Of a stretch of DNA of 55,754 nt, positions 7,724 through 16,992 are shown piece after piece. The DNA lies in assembly GCF_018598225.1 (NCBI RefSeq), contig NZ_JAHESF010000045.1, positions 1 through 55,754 of the forward strand, read 5' to 3'. The stretch is from Chryseosolibacter histidinae (lineage in GTDB: Bacteria > Bacteroidota > Bacteroidia > Cytophagales > Cyclobacteriaceae). The notes under the pieces are model-generated. The model saw nothing but the letters and a program-made list of their open reading frames with translations, was not told where the DNA came from and did not search any database. The stretch's first letter is position 1, and each line of letters opens with the position of its first letter. The position numbers and the translations under genes were made by a program.

Positions 7724-10390
7724 GTGGAAAATGAGCAAAACCAGTTTTTAGAAGAATTCAGCTCAGGTGATATCCTTCGGTTTTTTCTCGAGCTGTCGTC
7801 AGAGGTTGTCTGGGTAAGGAATTTCAGCACCGGTAAAATTTCATTGTTCGCCTCCGCCAACATCAGAAATAAGTACGCGATACCTGACGGTGATCTTCCG
7901 GGTTTCTGGGAAGAGAATCTCCATGCCGATGACCGTGAATATGCAGTGCAGAGCTTCAGGCAGGCATCGCTGAAAAAAGATGTATCCTATTTTGAGCATG
8001 AGTACAGGTTTCACGGGGCAAACAGGGAGGTTTATTATATCCGCGATAAGATGAAGTTGATCCGTAACGATCATGGCGTGGTGACCACGGCCATCGGCAT
8101 CTGGAGCGATATAACCCATGAACGCGCGCGGGAGCATGCACTGGAACAGGCGTTCAAGGATGAATATATTTTGAATAAAGAGCTTGCGGCACGCAAGGAC
8201 CAACTGTTGCGTACAGAAGAGGAGCTGCGCCAGATCAATCAGCAGCTTTCCAGCAGCCTCGAGGATCTTTCAGAGCGCGAGTTTATTCTGAACCAGTCGC
8301 AGCACCTCGCAAAAATAGGGCGGTGGGAATACGATTTTGGCGCCAAACGTCTATTGTGGTCTGATGAGGTTTACAGCATTTATGGCGTCAGCAAGTCCAT
8401 CGATCTGAATGATTTCGAGCAGGTTCTAAGATTGTATGAAGAGCGCAGCAGGGATATCGTAAACCACACGCTTGAACAAATGTTGTCGGGGCAGGGATTG
8501 CCCTTCGACATTACGACGCAGATCGTTACACCGCTCGGTTATAAGAAATGGGTGCGCATCACGGGTTATCCGGGTTTTGAAAAACAGCAGCTGACACGCG
8601 TGATCGGGCTGAGCTACGATATTACTTTTTTTAAAGAGGCGGAGTCGCGGCTGCGGGCCGGCGAAGAGAAATTCTCGAAGGCATTCAATAACAATCCTGA
8701 TCCGATGGTGATCATCCGTGAAGAGGACCTGGTGGTGGTCGATGTCAATGAAAAGGCTTTTCGTGTGCTGGGTTATACGCGGCAGGAAGTGGTAGGCAAC
8801 GTGTTTTTTGAATTTGATTTTTTTGTTGATCCCGCAGATCGTATAAACTCGCTGAGCGACCATTATACCTCGGGCAATGAGCTCGAATGTCTATGGCGGA
8901 AGAAGGGAGGGCAGGTGATACAGGTGCAGATCTCGAGCAGCCGTGTGGAGATCGAGGGAAGAAAGTATTTTATTTCCGTTATTAAAGACATATCAGACCG
9001 CAAGGCCGCCGAAGAGAAATTCAGGAAAGCTTTTGATCTCAGTCCTGATCTCAAGGTTATTGTGCGGGCCGCAGACCTGGTTGTTGTCGATGTTAACAGT
9101 AAGCTGACGGTGGTAACGGGATACAGCAAAGAAGAAGTGCTTGGCAGATCCATACAGGACCTGGACTGGAACGGTGAGCCCGGTGATCTCCCGACTGAAA
9201 TTTTCAACGGGCAGGGTGCGCTGGATTACGACGTCGTGCTAAAACGCAAAAACGGTGAGTTGTTCAATGCCACCGTGGCTTCGAGCCAGTTCTGGATTTC
9301 AGGGGAGAAGCACATCATTACCATTATCCGCGACATCACAGAAAAAAAATCGGCTGAAGAAAAGATCCGCATCAGCGAGGCTAACCTGAAGGCTACCATT
9401 AACAACACAAGCGTGATGGTGTGGTCTGTAGACAGGGAGTTCAGGTACATTATGATGAACGAACCTTTTAAAACACATATTCAAACCATGTATGGCTACC
9501 CGGTTTCTTCCGGAGACAGGGTTATGATCGAAAGTACCGACGAGACCATGCTTGCGCTTCAGCACCAGTGGTCGCAACGTTATAAGCGGGCTTTGAGCGG
9601 AGAAACGTTCAGGCTGGGCGAAGAGCGATTTGACCGCTGGCTGGATTATTCTCTCAGTCCCATCATTGAGAATGGAAAAGTGATCGGCGTTTCTGTCTTC
9701 GCGGAAGATGTCACGGAACGGATCATGCAGGAAAAGGAGCTGGCTCAGGCCAACAAAACCATTGCGGAATACAAGCTGATCGCATTACGCTCGGTGATGA
9801 ACCCGCATTTCGTTTTTAATGCGCTCAACTCCATCCAGTTCTTCATAGCCAAGAATGACCGGCTGAACGCGATCAATTATCTGTCTACCTTTTCGAAGCT
9901 CATCAGGGGTGTTTTGAACACTTCCATCAACAACAAGATCAAACTCAGCGAGGAGCTGGAGCTGCTGAGGCATTATACCGATCTCGAGCTGGTGCGTTTT
10001 GATAACAGGTTCGAGTTCAGGCTTACGGTCGACCCTTCGCTTGATCCGGACAGCATCGAGATCCCTTCCCTGCTGATCCAACCTTATGTGGAAAATGCGA
10101 TCCTGCACGGACTTTACAACAAGACCACTACAGGCACTTTAAAGATATCGGTATACGGCGTAGACGACGAGGCTATTGTCTTCGAGATCGAAGACGATGG
10201 CATTGGCCGGAAGGCAGCGCGTGAAATACGGCAGCAAAACTTTCCAGGCCACCGGTCTTTGGGCTCTGCGCTTACGGAGGAGCGGTTGAACCTGATCAAT
10301 AAAAAAAATGAGATCTCGCTTGAAATTGAAGACCTGTTTGATGCGGGCCGGCCTTGTGGTACAAAAGTGAAAATCTGGGTCAGGATGTAA
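7724..10390 (+). CDS. Multi-PAS sensor kinase of the LytS/His_kinase type
   Basis: 888 residues from a GTG at 7724. No membrane segment. Five PAS-like domains (about 12-128, 192-306, 312-428, 433-548, 555-665), with a coiled coil at about 135-190. PAS3 and PAS4 are similar to each other (DLVVVDVN in both). The kinase part has the LytS-type H695 in MNPHFVFNALNSIQ and an HATPase with LLIQPYVENAILHGL and DDGIGR. It should autophosphorylate and pass phosphate to the LytTR regulator 54 bases downstream. PAS domains suggest a cytosolic small-molecule, redox or oxygen signal. The ligand cannot be read from sequence. Confidence 0.93.
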   Translation: MENEQNQFLEEFSSGDILRFFLELSSEVVWVRNFSTGKISLFASANIRNKYAIPDGDLPGFWEENLHADDREYAVQSFRQASLKKDVSYFEHEYRFHGANREVYYIRDKMKLIRNDHGVVTTAIGIWSDITHERAREHALEQAFKDEYILNKELAARKDQLLRTEEELRQINQQLSSSLEDLSEREFILNQSQHLAKIGRWEYDFGAKRLLWSDEVYSIYGVSKSIDLNDFEQVLRLYEERSRDIVNHTLEQMLSGQGLPFDITTQIVTPLGYKKWVRITGYPGFEKQQLTRVIGLSYDITFFKEAESRLRAGEEKFSKAFNNNPDPMVIIREEDLVVVDVNEKAFRVLGYTRQEVVGNVFFEFDFFVDPADRINSLSDHYTSGNELECLWRKKGGQVIQVQISSSRVEIEGRKYFISVIKDISDRKAAEEKFRKAFDLSPDLKVIVRAADLVVVDVNSKLTVVTGYSKEEVLGRSIQDLDWNGEPGDLPTEIFNGQGALDYDVVLKRKNGELFNATVASSQFWISGEKHIITIIRDITEKKSAEEKIRISEANLKATINNTSVMVWSVDREFRYIMMNEPFKTHIQTMYGYPVSSGDRVMIESTDETMLALQHQWSQRYKRALSGETFRLGEERFDRWLDYSLSPIIENGKVIGVSVFAEDVTERIMQEKELAQANKTIAEYKLIALRSVMNPHFVFNALNSIQFFIAKNDRLNAINYLSTFSKLIRGVLNTSINNKIKLSEELELLRHYTDLELVRFDNRFEFRLTVDPSLDPDSIEIPSLLIQPYVENAILHGLYNKTTTGTLKISVYGVDDEAIVFEIEDDGIGRKAAREIRQQNFPGHRSLGSALTEERLNLINKKNEISLEIEDLFDAGRPCGTKVKIWVRM

Positions 10391-10444
10391 TAAAATGATC
10401 GTTTTGAGAAAATTAAATTTAATCGGGTCAATTTAATTTGCTGC

Positions 10445-11188
10445 ATGCTGAAAGGTGTGATCATCGACGATGAATCGAAGAGCCGCGAAAGTCTGCAGAT
10501 ACTGTTGCAGGATTTCTGCAAGAATGTAGAGATCAAAGCGCTATGCCAGAACGTTTCAGAGGGTCTCCAGGCCATCAGCGAGCACAGGCCAGACGTGGTA
10601 TTTCTCGATATTCAGATGCAGCGTGAAACAGGTTTCGATCTGCTGAACCGTTTGAAGAATATTGATTTTGAAGTGATATTCACTACCGCATATTCTGAAT
10701 ATGCTATCAAGGCATTTAAATTTTCGGCCATTGATTACCTGCTGAAACCCATCGATATCGAGGAGCTCGCCAGGGCGTTGGAAAAGGTAGAGAAGAAGGT
10801 TAATGGAAACATGTCGTTACGGCTCGAACAGCTCATTCAGAACCTGAAACCCGCCGTTTCGCCGCAATATAAGCTTGCGCTTCCCGCCAGCGATGGACTT
10901 GTTTTTGTAAAGATCGATGACATACTCTACTGCGAGGCAAGCAGTAATTACACGAACATCCACACCGGCGACGGAAAGAAACACATTGTGAGCCGTACGC
11001 TGAAGGAGTATGACGACCTGTTGGGCGACCATAATTTTTTTCGCATCCATAACTCTTACCTGATCAATATGAACGCTATCAAAAAGTACGTCAGGGGCGA
11101 TGGTGGTTATGTGATCATGAACAATGACGTATCGCTTGACGTCTCAAAACGTAAGAAAGAAGCGTTCCTGGGCCGGCTGGGTCATTGA
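10445..11188 (+). CDS. LytTR-family response regulator
   Basis: 247 residues. Receiver domain 1-120 with acidic pocket D8/D9, phospho-acceptor D55 (VVFLDIQM) and the conserved Lys in YLLKPI. LytTR DNA-binding domain about 140-245 (KIDDILYCEASSNYTNIH, FFRIHNSYLINM). It should bind direct repeats upstream of target promoters. It forms a cognate pair with the PAS kinase immediately upstream and is followed, after 122 bases, by the lone PAS gene and the che genes. Confidence 0.95.
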   Translation: MLKGVIIDDESKSRESLQILLQDFCKNVEIKALCQNVSEGLQAISEHRPDVVFLDIQMQRETGFDLLNRLKNIDFEVIFTTAYSEYAIKAFKFSAIDYLLKPIDIEELARALEKVEKKVNGNMSLRLEQLIQNLKPAVSPQYKLALPASDGLVFVKIDDILYCEASSNYTNIHTGDGKKHIVSRTLKEYDDLLGDHNFFRIHNSYLINMNAIKKYVRGDGGYVIMNNDVSLDVSKRKKEAFLGRLGH

Positions 11189-11310
11189 GCCACTATCAGG
11201 TCCCGCTATCACGCTTAAACTTCCCGTCCGTTCAATACTTCCTGCCAGTCACTCATCCATTCTGGAGTACTTTCCAAAAGCGCAGTATCCTTGTGCCAAG
11301 ATTTTGGAAC

Positions 11311-11757
11311 ATGGATGATCGCAGGGATGATATATTTTCTTCTGTTCTTTCAATAGAGGCCATTACACAAAAATTGCCATCGCTTTTTGCCGATTCGATC
11401 ATCCTCAACCTGGATTTCAAGATCACCCACATTCCGCAGCGATTGACCGATGCGCTTGGATTTGAGGCACAGCAGTTAAACGGAAAAAGTATCAACGTGC
11501 TTTCTTATCAGCGCGATCTGGTATCGCTACTGCGATCATCGCTTTTATCAGGTTTTTTTGAATACCAGGTTGTTACCCTGGGCAACAGCATGAGCGAGCC
11601 GGTGCGCGTTGAGATCGCTGGCTTTTATCTCGGGTTGATCAGCGACATCAACGGTTTTATCATCCTCCAGGTGAGAAGTGCAGCGCGTGCGGTTACCCGG
11701 CAGGAGTGTATAGGTGTTGCCCGTGACGGCTGGCCCAGCGGCCCGGTTACTCAATAA
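11311..11757 (+). CDS. Stand-alone PAS-domain protein
   Basis: 148 residues from the ATG at 11311 (MDDRRDDIF). The frame extends upstream to a further possible start at 11185, but that leader is unlike coding sequence in this region. Residues about 18-125 read as a PAS fold (LFADSIILNLDFKITHI, TDALGFEAQQLNGKS, ...GFIILQVRSA). There is no output domain. Position directly before cheY-cheA suggests an accessory sensor or adaptor for the chemotaxis complex or for the upstream kinase. That role is inferred from order only. The last 25 residues look unconserved. Confidence 0.75.
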   Translation: MDDRRDDIFSSVLSIEAITQKLPSLFADSIILNLDFKITHIPQRLTDALGFEAQQLNGKSINVLSYQRDLVSLLRSSLLSGFFEYQVVTLGNSMSEPVRVEIAGFYLGLISDINGFIILQVRSAARAVTRQECIGVARDGWPSGPVTQ

Positions 11758-11839
11758 TTCATACCGTGTAATCATTTGCGATTTAAAGGCATGGCGGCGG
11801 CCCGTACGTTTGATGCCAGAAACCGAATCCTTTCTATTC

Positions 11840-12214
11840 ATGAAGAAGACCATATTAGTTGTAGACGATTTTGCTAGCATACGTGACTTTGTATGCGAGA
11901 CGCTGCAGAAAAAAGGTTATGATACACTGGGTGCATCTGACGGTAACAATGCTTATAAGCTGCTCACAAGCCGCCCGGACATCGACCTTGTGTTAACCGA
12001 TTACAACATGCCCGACTGCACGGGATTCGAGTTGTTGAAAAGGATCAAATCCACGCCAGCCGTTGCTCAGGTGCCGGTCATTTTCCTGACCACTGAAAGT
12101 AGTCCTGAGAAAATGAAGGCGGCCAAGGAAGCCGGCCTGAGCGCATGGATCAAAAAGCCGTATCGCGCAGACAGCTTTTTTACCCAGATAGACAACGTGA
12201 TCAACAATGGATAA
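11840..12214 (+). CDS. cheY: CheY-like single-domain response regulator
   Basis: 124 residues from the ATG at 11840 (MKKTILVVDD). A receiver domain only: D9/D10, phospho-acceptor D54 (LVLTDYNMPD), Thr in FLTTES, Lys in WIKKPY. It overlaps cheA by eight bases, so the two are translationally coupled, and it is the obvious phosphate acceptor for CheA. Without flagellar switch genes nearby, its target is unknown; in gliding or pilus-bearing bacteria such proteins control reversal or polarity. Confidence 0.92.
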   Translation: MKKTILVVDDFASIRDFVCETLQKKGYDTLGASDGNNAYKLLTSRPDIDLVLTDYNMPDCTGFELLKRIKSTPAVAQVPVIFLTTESSPEKMKAAKEAGLSAWIKKPYRADSFFTQIDNVINNG

Positions 12215-14216
12215 CAATCAGAAAAGGTTTATAGCGGATGCGCTTGACCTGCTGAACGACCTTGACGAAGGGCTCATGCAGCTTGAAACCAATCCGAAGG
12301 CATCGGCGCCGCTGGAGCAGGTTTTCAGGACAATGCATACGATCAAGGGCGGTGCCAACATGTTTGGCTTTGCGCCGATCGGTGAAATGGCGCATCAGCT
12401 TGAGGCCCTTTTCGACCTGGTTCGCCAGGGTAAAATGCAGGTGACCGATGCGCTCATCAGCGTAACCCTGCAGGCCTTTGATAAAGTACGCGACCTGCTG
12501 AAGGAGAAAGAAGAGAGCAAGATCAACAATGCTGCCGCACTGAAGGATCACCTGAACGCGGCGGCGGAGCTCGTGGTGCAGCATGCGCAGGCAGATGCGG
12601 GTATGGAGGCCGTTGGCACCACCCGGAAAGACGAGCTTGCCACGTACTTTATCCGGGTTACGCCTACGGTACCGGTAACCGGTGATGGCAATCATCAACT
12701 GGTCTTTATCATGCTCGACCTGGAGGCGCTCGGCACAGCCCATACCAGGGCCTTTCAAAAAGAGAACAACGAGATCCTGCACTGGCATCAGTTCCTTGCC
12801 ACCACTACATCTCCCGCAGAGATCGAGAGCTTCTTCCTGTTTGTAGACCATGAATGTAAATACGAGGTCACGCGGCTGTCGCCCGGTAATATTCTTGAGG
12901 ACGAGGCTTTTCTGCAGTGTACCACGGCATTCAATGAGAACAGGATCTCCTGGCAGGAGCTGATGGATGCAGCGGGCGCATCGGCCGAAAAGCTTAAAGC
13001 AAGAGAAACAGAAGAACTCGGGATCGATGATCAGAACGCTTCTGTCGCGAAAAAGAAAAGTGTGAATGACGCGATCATCAAAGTAAGCAAGCGAAAGATC
13101 GATGATCTGCTCAACTGGATCAGCGAGCTTATTATCCTGCAGGCGCAACTGGTGAACGTATCTGAAGCCAGCAATAATGTGGCGCTGAATGGCGTATCCG
13201 AGCAGCTCGAGATGATCACCAACCGGCTGCGTGACACATCGCTCGAGATCGGGCTTGTGCCGATCGAAACGCTGGTAACAAAGTTCAAACGCCTGGTGCG
13301 CGACCTGTCTAAATCGCTGAATAAGAAAGTCAATTTCCTCAGTGAGGGCGCAGACACCGAGATGGACAAGGATGTTATCGAAATGATGGCCGAGCCGATG
13401 ATCCACCTCATCCGCAATGCGATCGATCATGGCATCGGTTTGCCTGGCGAACGCAAGGCTTCGGGCAAAAGCGAGTATGGAACCGTTAAGCTCAAGGCTT
13501 TTAATTCAAGCACGTACGTGAACATCATCATCAGCGATGATGGGAAGGGAATCGATAAGGATGCGGTGTTACGCAAGGCCATCGAAAAAGGGTTGACATC
13601 TGCCGATGCCCAGCTCACGGACGAAGAGATCCTGAACCTGATCTTTCACCCCGGGTTGTCTACCGCGGCGAAAGTATCGGATGTATCAGGACGGGGCGTG
13701 GGAATGGATGCAGTGAAGCAGAAGATCTACGAGCTTCGTGGCAGCATATCCATTAAAAGCGAAAAGGGCAAGGGCACTTCCTTTCATATCAAACTTCCGT
13801 TATCAAGGTCGATCATCGAAGGCATGCTGGTAAGTGTTGCGGAGACACGGTATGTGGTGCCGTTGAATGCCATCGAGCGCATTGACCGCATTCCTTATGA
13901 AGCGCTTGACAGACAGGACAAGGTGAATAAAACCGTGGTTGTGAACGAGCAGCCGCTGCCTGTGCTCTCGATCCGGAAACAATTTCACCATGAAGAGAAT
14001 CCGCCCAAGACCACGGATATCATTTCGGTGCTGGTGAACGGTATGCGTAAAGGAATCGCGGTAGACCGGATTGAGGGAAAAATGCAAACCGTGCTCAAGC
14101 CACTGGGCGACGCATATCAAAAACAGGATTTTATATCGGGCAGCACAATACTGGGCAATGGAAAGCTCGCACTTGTGCTTGACCCCTCACGTCTATTCAG
14201 CTTTAATCACATGTAA
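12207..14216 (+). CDS. cheA: Chemotaxis histidine kinase CheA
   Basis: 669 residues. P1 phosphotransfer domain 1-110 with H44 (MHTIKGGANMFGF). The middle (about 125-270) has a Bacteroidota-type P2-like region, FIRVTPTVPVTGDGNHQL. P3 dimerisation at about 285-345, P4 ATPase about 350-530 (HLIRNAIDHG, ISDDGKGID, SGRGVGMDAV), and P5 CheW-like about 530-660. There is no C-terminal receiver. It docks on MCPs through CheW and phosphorylates CheY and CheB. It overlaps cheY by eight bases and is two bases from cheW. Confidence 0.97.
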   Translation: MDNNQKRFIADALDLLNDLDEGLMQLETNPKASAPLEQVFRTMHTIKGGANMFGFAPIGEMAHQLEALFDLVRQGKMQVTDALISVTLQAFDKVRDLLKEKEESKINNAAALKDHLNAAAELVVQHAQADAGMEAVGTTRKDELATYFIRVTPTVPVTGDGNHQLVFIMLDLEALGTAHTRAFQKENNEILHWHQFLATTTSPAEIESFFLFVDHECKYEVTRLSPGNILEDEAFLQCTTAFNENRISWQELMDAAGASAEKLKARETEELGIDDQNASVAKKKSVNDAIIKVSKRKIDDLLNWISELIILQAQLVNVSEASNNVALNGVSEQLEMITNRLRDTSLEIGLVPIETLVTKFKRLVRDLSKSLNKKVNFLSEGADTEMDKDVIEMMAEPMIHLIRNAIDHGIGLPGERKASGKSEYGTVKLKAFNSSTYVNIIISDDGKGIDKDAVLRKAIEKGLTSADAQLTDEEILNLIFHPGLSTAAKVSDVSGRGVGMDAVKQKIYELRGSISIKSEKGKGTSFHIKLPLSRSIIEGMLVSVAETRYVVPLNAIERIDRIPYEALDRQDKVNKTVVVNEQPLPVLSIRKQFHHEENPPKTTDIISVLVNGMRKGIAVDRIEGKMQTVLKPLGDAYQKQDFISGSTILGNGKLALVLDPSRLFSFNHM

Positions 14217-14218
14217 CA

Positions 14219-14701
14219 ATGAAAAGGGAAAATGAATCGCAGGCCTATCTGACCTTTGCCCTGGGCGCGGAGAAATTCGCCATCACGGTGGAGAGTGTCC
14301 AGGAGATCGTAGAGCTTGATCAGGTCACCAAAGTTCCGAACGCGCCGGAGTACATGCTGGGCATCATCAATCTGCGTGGCAAAGTGCTGCCGTTGCTCGA
14401 TACACGGCTCAAGCTGGGGCTCCCCAAAACGGAGATCACCAAAAAAAGCAGGATCATGGTGCTTGACATCGAAGCAGGCGACGACAAAAATGTTCAGATC
14501 GGCGCGTTGGTCGACGTCGCTAAAGAGGTGATCCAGCTTCAGCCGGAAGAGATCCAGGAGGCGCCGGATTTCGAGAACTACAAAACGCAGGCGCCGATCA
14601 CCGGCCTTGTGAACAACCAGGGCGACATCACCATGATCATGGATATTGCCCGGATCTTCAACACCTCTGAGATCCTCCACCTGGAGCAATCAGTTATTTA
14701 A
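14219..14701 (+). CDS. cheW: Chemotaxis coupling protein CheW
   Basis: 160 residues, a single CheW domain: LTFALGAEKFAITVESVQEI, then VPNAPEYMLGIINLRGKVLPL with the conserved NLRG that contacts receptor and kinase. It links the MCP encoded 31 bases downstream to CheA two bases upstream. Confidence 0.96.
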   Translation: MKRENESQAYLTFALGAEKFAITVESVQEIVELDQVTKVPNAPEYMLGIINLRGKVLPLLDTRLKLGLPKTEITKKSRIMVLDIEAGDDKNVQIGALVDVAKEVIQLQPEEIQEAPDFENYKTQAPITGLVNNQGDITMIMDIARIFNTSEILHLEQSVI

Positions 14702-14732
14702 TTAGTATTTAACCCTACTCCCCACATTAGCA

Positions 14733-16889
14733 ATGAAAAATTTAACCATACGCGCCAAGCTCATAGCATCCTTTACCGTGCTGCTGATACTGATGGGTAT
14801 TATCTTTTTGATATCCTACATGCGCATCAGCGATATGAACGATAAGCTTAATGAGATCACGGATATCAGTGCCGTGCAGCTGCAGCTCATCGGCGACATA
14901 GAAGTAAACCTTACGGAGATCAGCCGTGATCAGAAGAAACTCATTCAGGCTGAAGACGAGCAAAGCATGAACGTGCTGAAACGTTCCATCGAGAGTTTTA
15001 CAACAGAATTGAATGCTTCCATCGCTGAGCTGGAAAAAGTAAGCGACGAGGCGACCCTGGTAAAGATCAAAGAGCTTAAGGCCAGGATCGGCGATTTTTT
15101 GAATGCCAATCAGAACGTGGTGCAACTGGCGCTGGAGAACTCGGAGATCAAGGCAACGATCCTGTCGGGCAATGAGGCAAATGTTGAGTTCACCAAGGTC
15201 AAATCCACACTTGACGAGCTGGCTGCAAAGTTATCATCAGGCGGCGCAAAAGACCTGCTGGATAAAGTTTACCAGATGAGAGGTCTGGTGGTAGACCTGA
15301 AGAACACCGAAAGTGCTTTGATAGCGGCAGAGACGGAAGAAGCCAATAAAGCCGTTATTCAAAAGGCCGGAGAGATCGAGAACAGGATCGAGCTGCTGAG
15401 CACTACTATCGGCGGCAGCCTGACGGGCGAGAGCAAGGCGCTGTTTGACCGGTACCAGATGCAATACAGCAACTTCTACAACCTGCATTTGCAGGTTAGA
15501 GACCTGGGGCAACGCAATACCAATACAAAGGCGGAAGCGCTCTCTGAAGGTGAGGTTGAAAAGCTTGACGATGCGTCTGACGCGGTGCTGAATGAGATCG
15601 AGGCCAGCATCGAAGGCAAGCTTGCCCAGGACAGGATCATCACCGATGATATGTATGCAAGCGCTATCCGCACCATGGTCATTATCATTATTGCAGGTGT
15701 TGTGATCGGGTTCCTGGTTGCGGTCTGGTTGCTGCGGGATATTACGGCATCGCTGAACGTTGCCAAGAACACGATCCGCAAAGTTGCAAAAGGAGACTTC
15801 TCCGCCGATGTGGGCATAGAGAAGCAGGACGAGATCGGCGATATGCTCAGGGAGCTTCAGTTCATGCTTGAAAAACTGAGGAGCAGCGTGGAAGTTGCCA
15901 AGCTGGTATCGCAGGGTGACCTTACCATCGATTTCCAGGCGATCAAGAACAAAGGCGGTGACCTTGACGATGCACTGGAGGCAATGGTGAAAAACCTCCG
16001 TGAGATCGCAGCCACGATCTTCAACGGCGCCGAGAATGTTTCTTCCGCCAGCCAGCAGGTTGCGGCCGCCTCGCAGCAGATGTCGCAAGGTGCCCAGGAA
16101 CAGGCCAGTGCCTCCGAGGAAGTTTCTTCTTCCATGGAGCAAATGGTAGCCAATATCCAGCAGAACACTGATAACTCACGCGAAACAGAGAAAATCGCCA
16201 ACAAGGCGGCCAAAGACATACAGGTAAGCAGTGAATCGGTTTCTGAAACCGTGGATGCTATCACCAATATCGCTGAAAAGATCGCGATCATAGAAGAGAT
16301 CGCCTCCAAAACGGATCTGCTTGCGCTGAACGCTGCCGTGGAAGCCGCGCGCGCAGGCGAGCACGGAAAAGGATTCGCCGTGGTGGCGGCTGAAGTTCGC
16401 AAGCTGGCGGAGCGCAGCCAGAAGGCAGCATCGGAGATCACAGAAATATCGGCCAAAACGGTAAAAGCGGCGCAACAATCCAAAGAGTTGCTGCTGAATA
16501 CACTGCCGGATATCAACAAGACGGCGCAGCTGGTGCAGGAGATCGCGGCCGCAAGCGTTGAGCAGAATACCGGCGCAGAGCAGGTGAACGGTGCCATCCA
16601 ACAGCTTTCTCAGGTTACACAAGGCAATGCCTCTGCCGCAGAAGAGATGTCGTCTAACGCGGAAGAGCTCAACGGACAGGCTGAAGAGCTTAAAGCTGCC
16701 GTCAGCTACTTCAAGCTGGAGAACGGTGTTATCGCCAAATCGAAATCAGGAAGATCGTCTTCCATCCGCAAGCAGGCAAAACCGGCATCGAAAGTGCCCG
16801 CCCTCCATACACACTCCAATGGTAACGGAAAGGGCGTTGATCTGAACCTGGAAGATGGTCCTTCGGATAGTGAATTCACTGAGTTCTGA
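14733..16889 (+). CDS. Methyl-accepting chemotaxis protein
   Basis: 718 residues. Membrane segments at about 10-29 and 312-337 bracket an all-helical periplasmic sensor of about 280 residues, rich in Glu/Lys, of the helical-bundle type. HAMP about 338-390. The signalling domain hairpin tip is canonical ([20 protein letters not shown], then [19 protein letters not shown]). The protein ends in a flexible Ser/Lys/Gly-rich linker and EFTEF (714-718), which fits the x-aromatic-x-x-aromatic pentapeptide that tethers CheR and CheB. It is the only receptor in the cluster, so it is presumably the dedicated one. Confidence 0.96.
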   Translation: MKNLTIRAKLIASFTVLLILMGIIFLISYMRISDMNDKLNEITDISAVQLQLIGDIEVNLTEISRDQKKLIQAEDEQSMNVLKRSIESFTTELNASIAELEKVSDEATLVKIKELKARIGDFLNANQNVVQLALENSEIKATILSGNEANVEFTKVKSTLDELAAKLSSGGAKDLLDKVYQMRGLVVDLKNTESALIAAETEEANKAVIQKAGEIENRIELLSTTIGGSLTGESKALFDRYQMQYSNFYNLHLQVRDLGQRNTNTKAEALSEGEVEKLDDASDAVLNEIEASIEGKLAQDRIITDDMYASAIRTMVIIIIAGVVIGFLVAVWLLRDITASLNVAKNTIRKVAKGDFSADVGIEKQDEIGDMLRELQFMLEKLRSSVEVAKLVSQGDLTIDFQAIKNKGGDLDDALEAMVKNLREIAATIFNGAENVSSASQQVAAASQQMSQGAQEQASASEEVSSSMEQMVANIQQNTDNSRETEKIANKAAKDIQVSSESVSETVDAITNIAEKIAIIEEIASKTDLLALNAAVEAARAGEHGKGFAVVAAEVRKLAERSQKAASEITEISAKTVKAAQQSKELLLNTLPDINKTAQLVQEIAAASVEQNTGAEQVNGAIQQLSQVTQGNASAAEEMSSNAEELNGQAEELKAAVSYFKLENGVIAKSKSGRSSSIRKQAKPASKVPALHTHSNGNGKGVDLNLEDGPSDSEFTEF

Positions 16890-16923
16890 TACAGGATGTG
16901 CTAAGAAAGTTGGTTTAAGGGTC

Positions 16924-16976
16924 AGAAAGTGTTCCTGTGAAGAGAAGGTTGGGGGAGAGGTCACAGGACACTTTCT
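16924..16976 (+). other. Long imperfect inverted repeat between mcp and the TolC-like gene
   Basis: agaaagtgttcctgtga (16924-16940) pairs with tcacaggacactttct (16961-16976), 16 pairs with a single one-base bulge, around a 20-base purine-rich loop. It begins 34 bases after the mcp stop and ends 16 bases before the next ATG. No T-run follows, so it is more likely an mRNA-processing or attenuation structure, or a protein-binding palindrome, than a standard terminator. Confidence 0.75.
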
Positions 16977-16992
16977 TAAAACAGAAAGTAAC

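Noticed and set aside
12201-13430. 409-codon frame antisense to cheA
   Set aside because: Mirror frame caused by codon bias; cheA on the plus strand has all catalytic motifs.
15237-16142. 301-codon frame antisense to the MCP gene
   Set aside because: Antisense shadow of the helical and signalling domains; no domain recognised.
16855-16992. Upstream extension of the TolC-like frame into the end of mcp
   Set aside because: It would overlap the mcp C-terminus and the inverted repeat; the ATG at 16993 begins a clean signal peptide.
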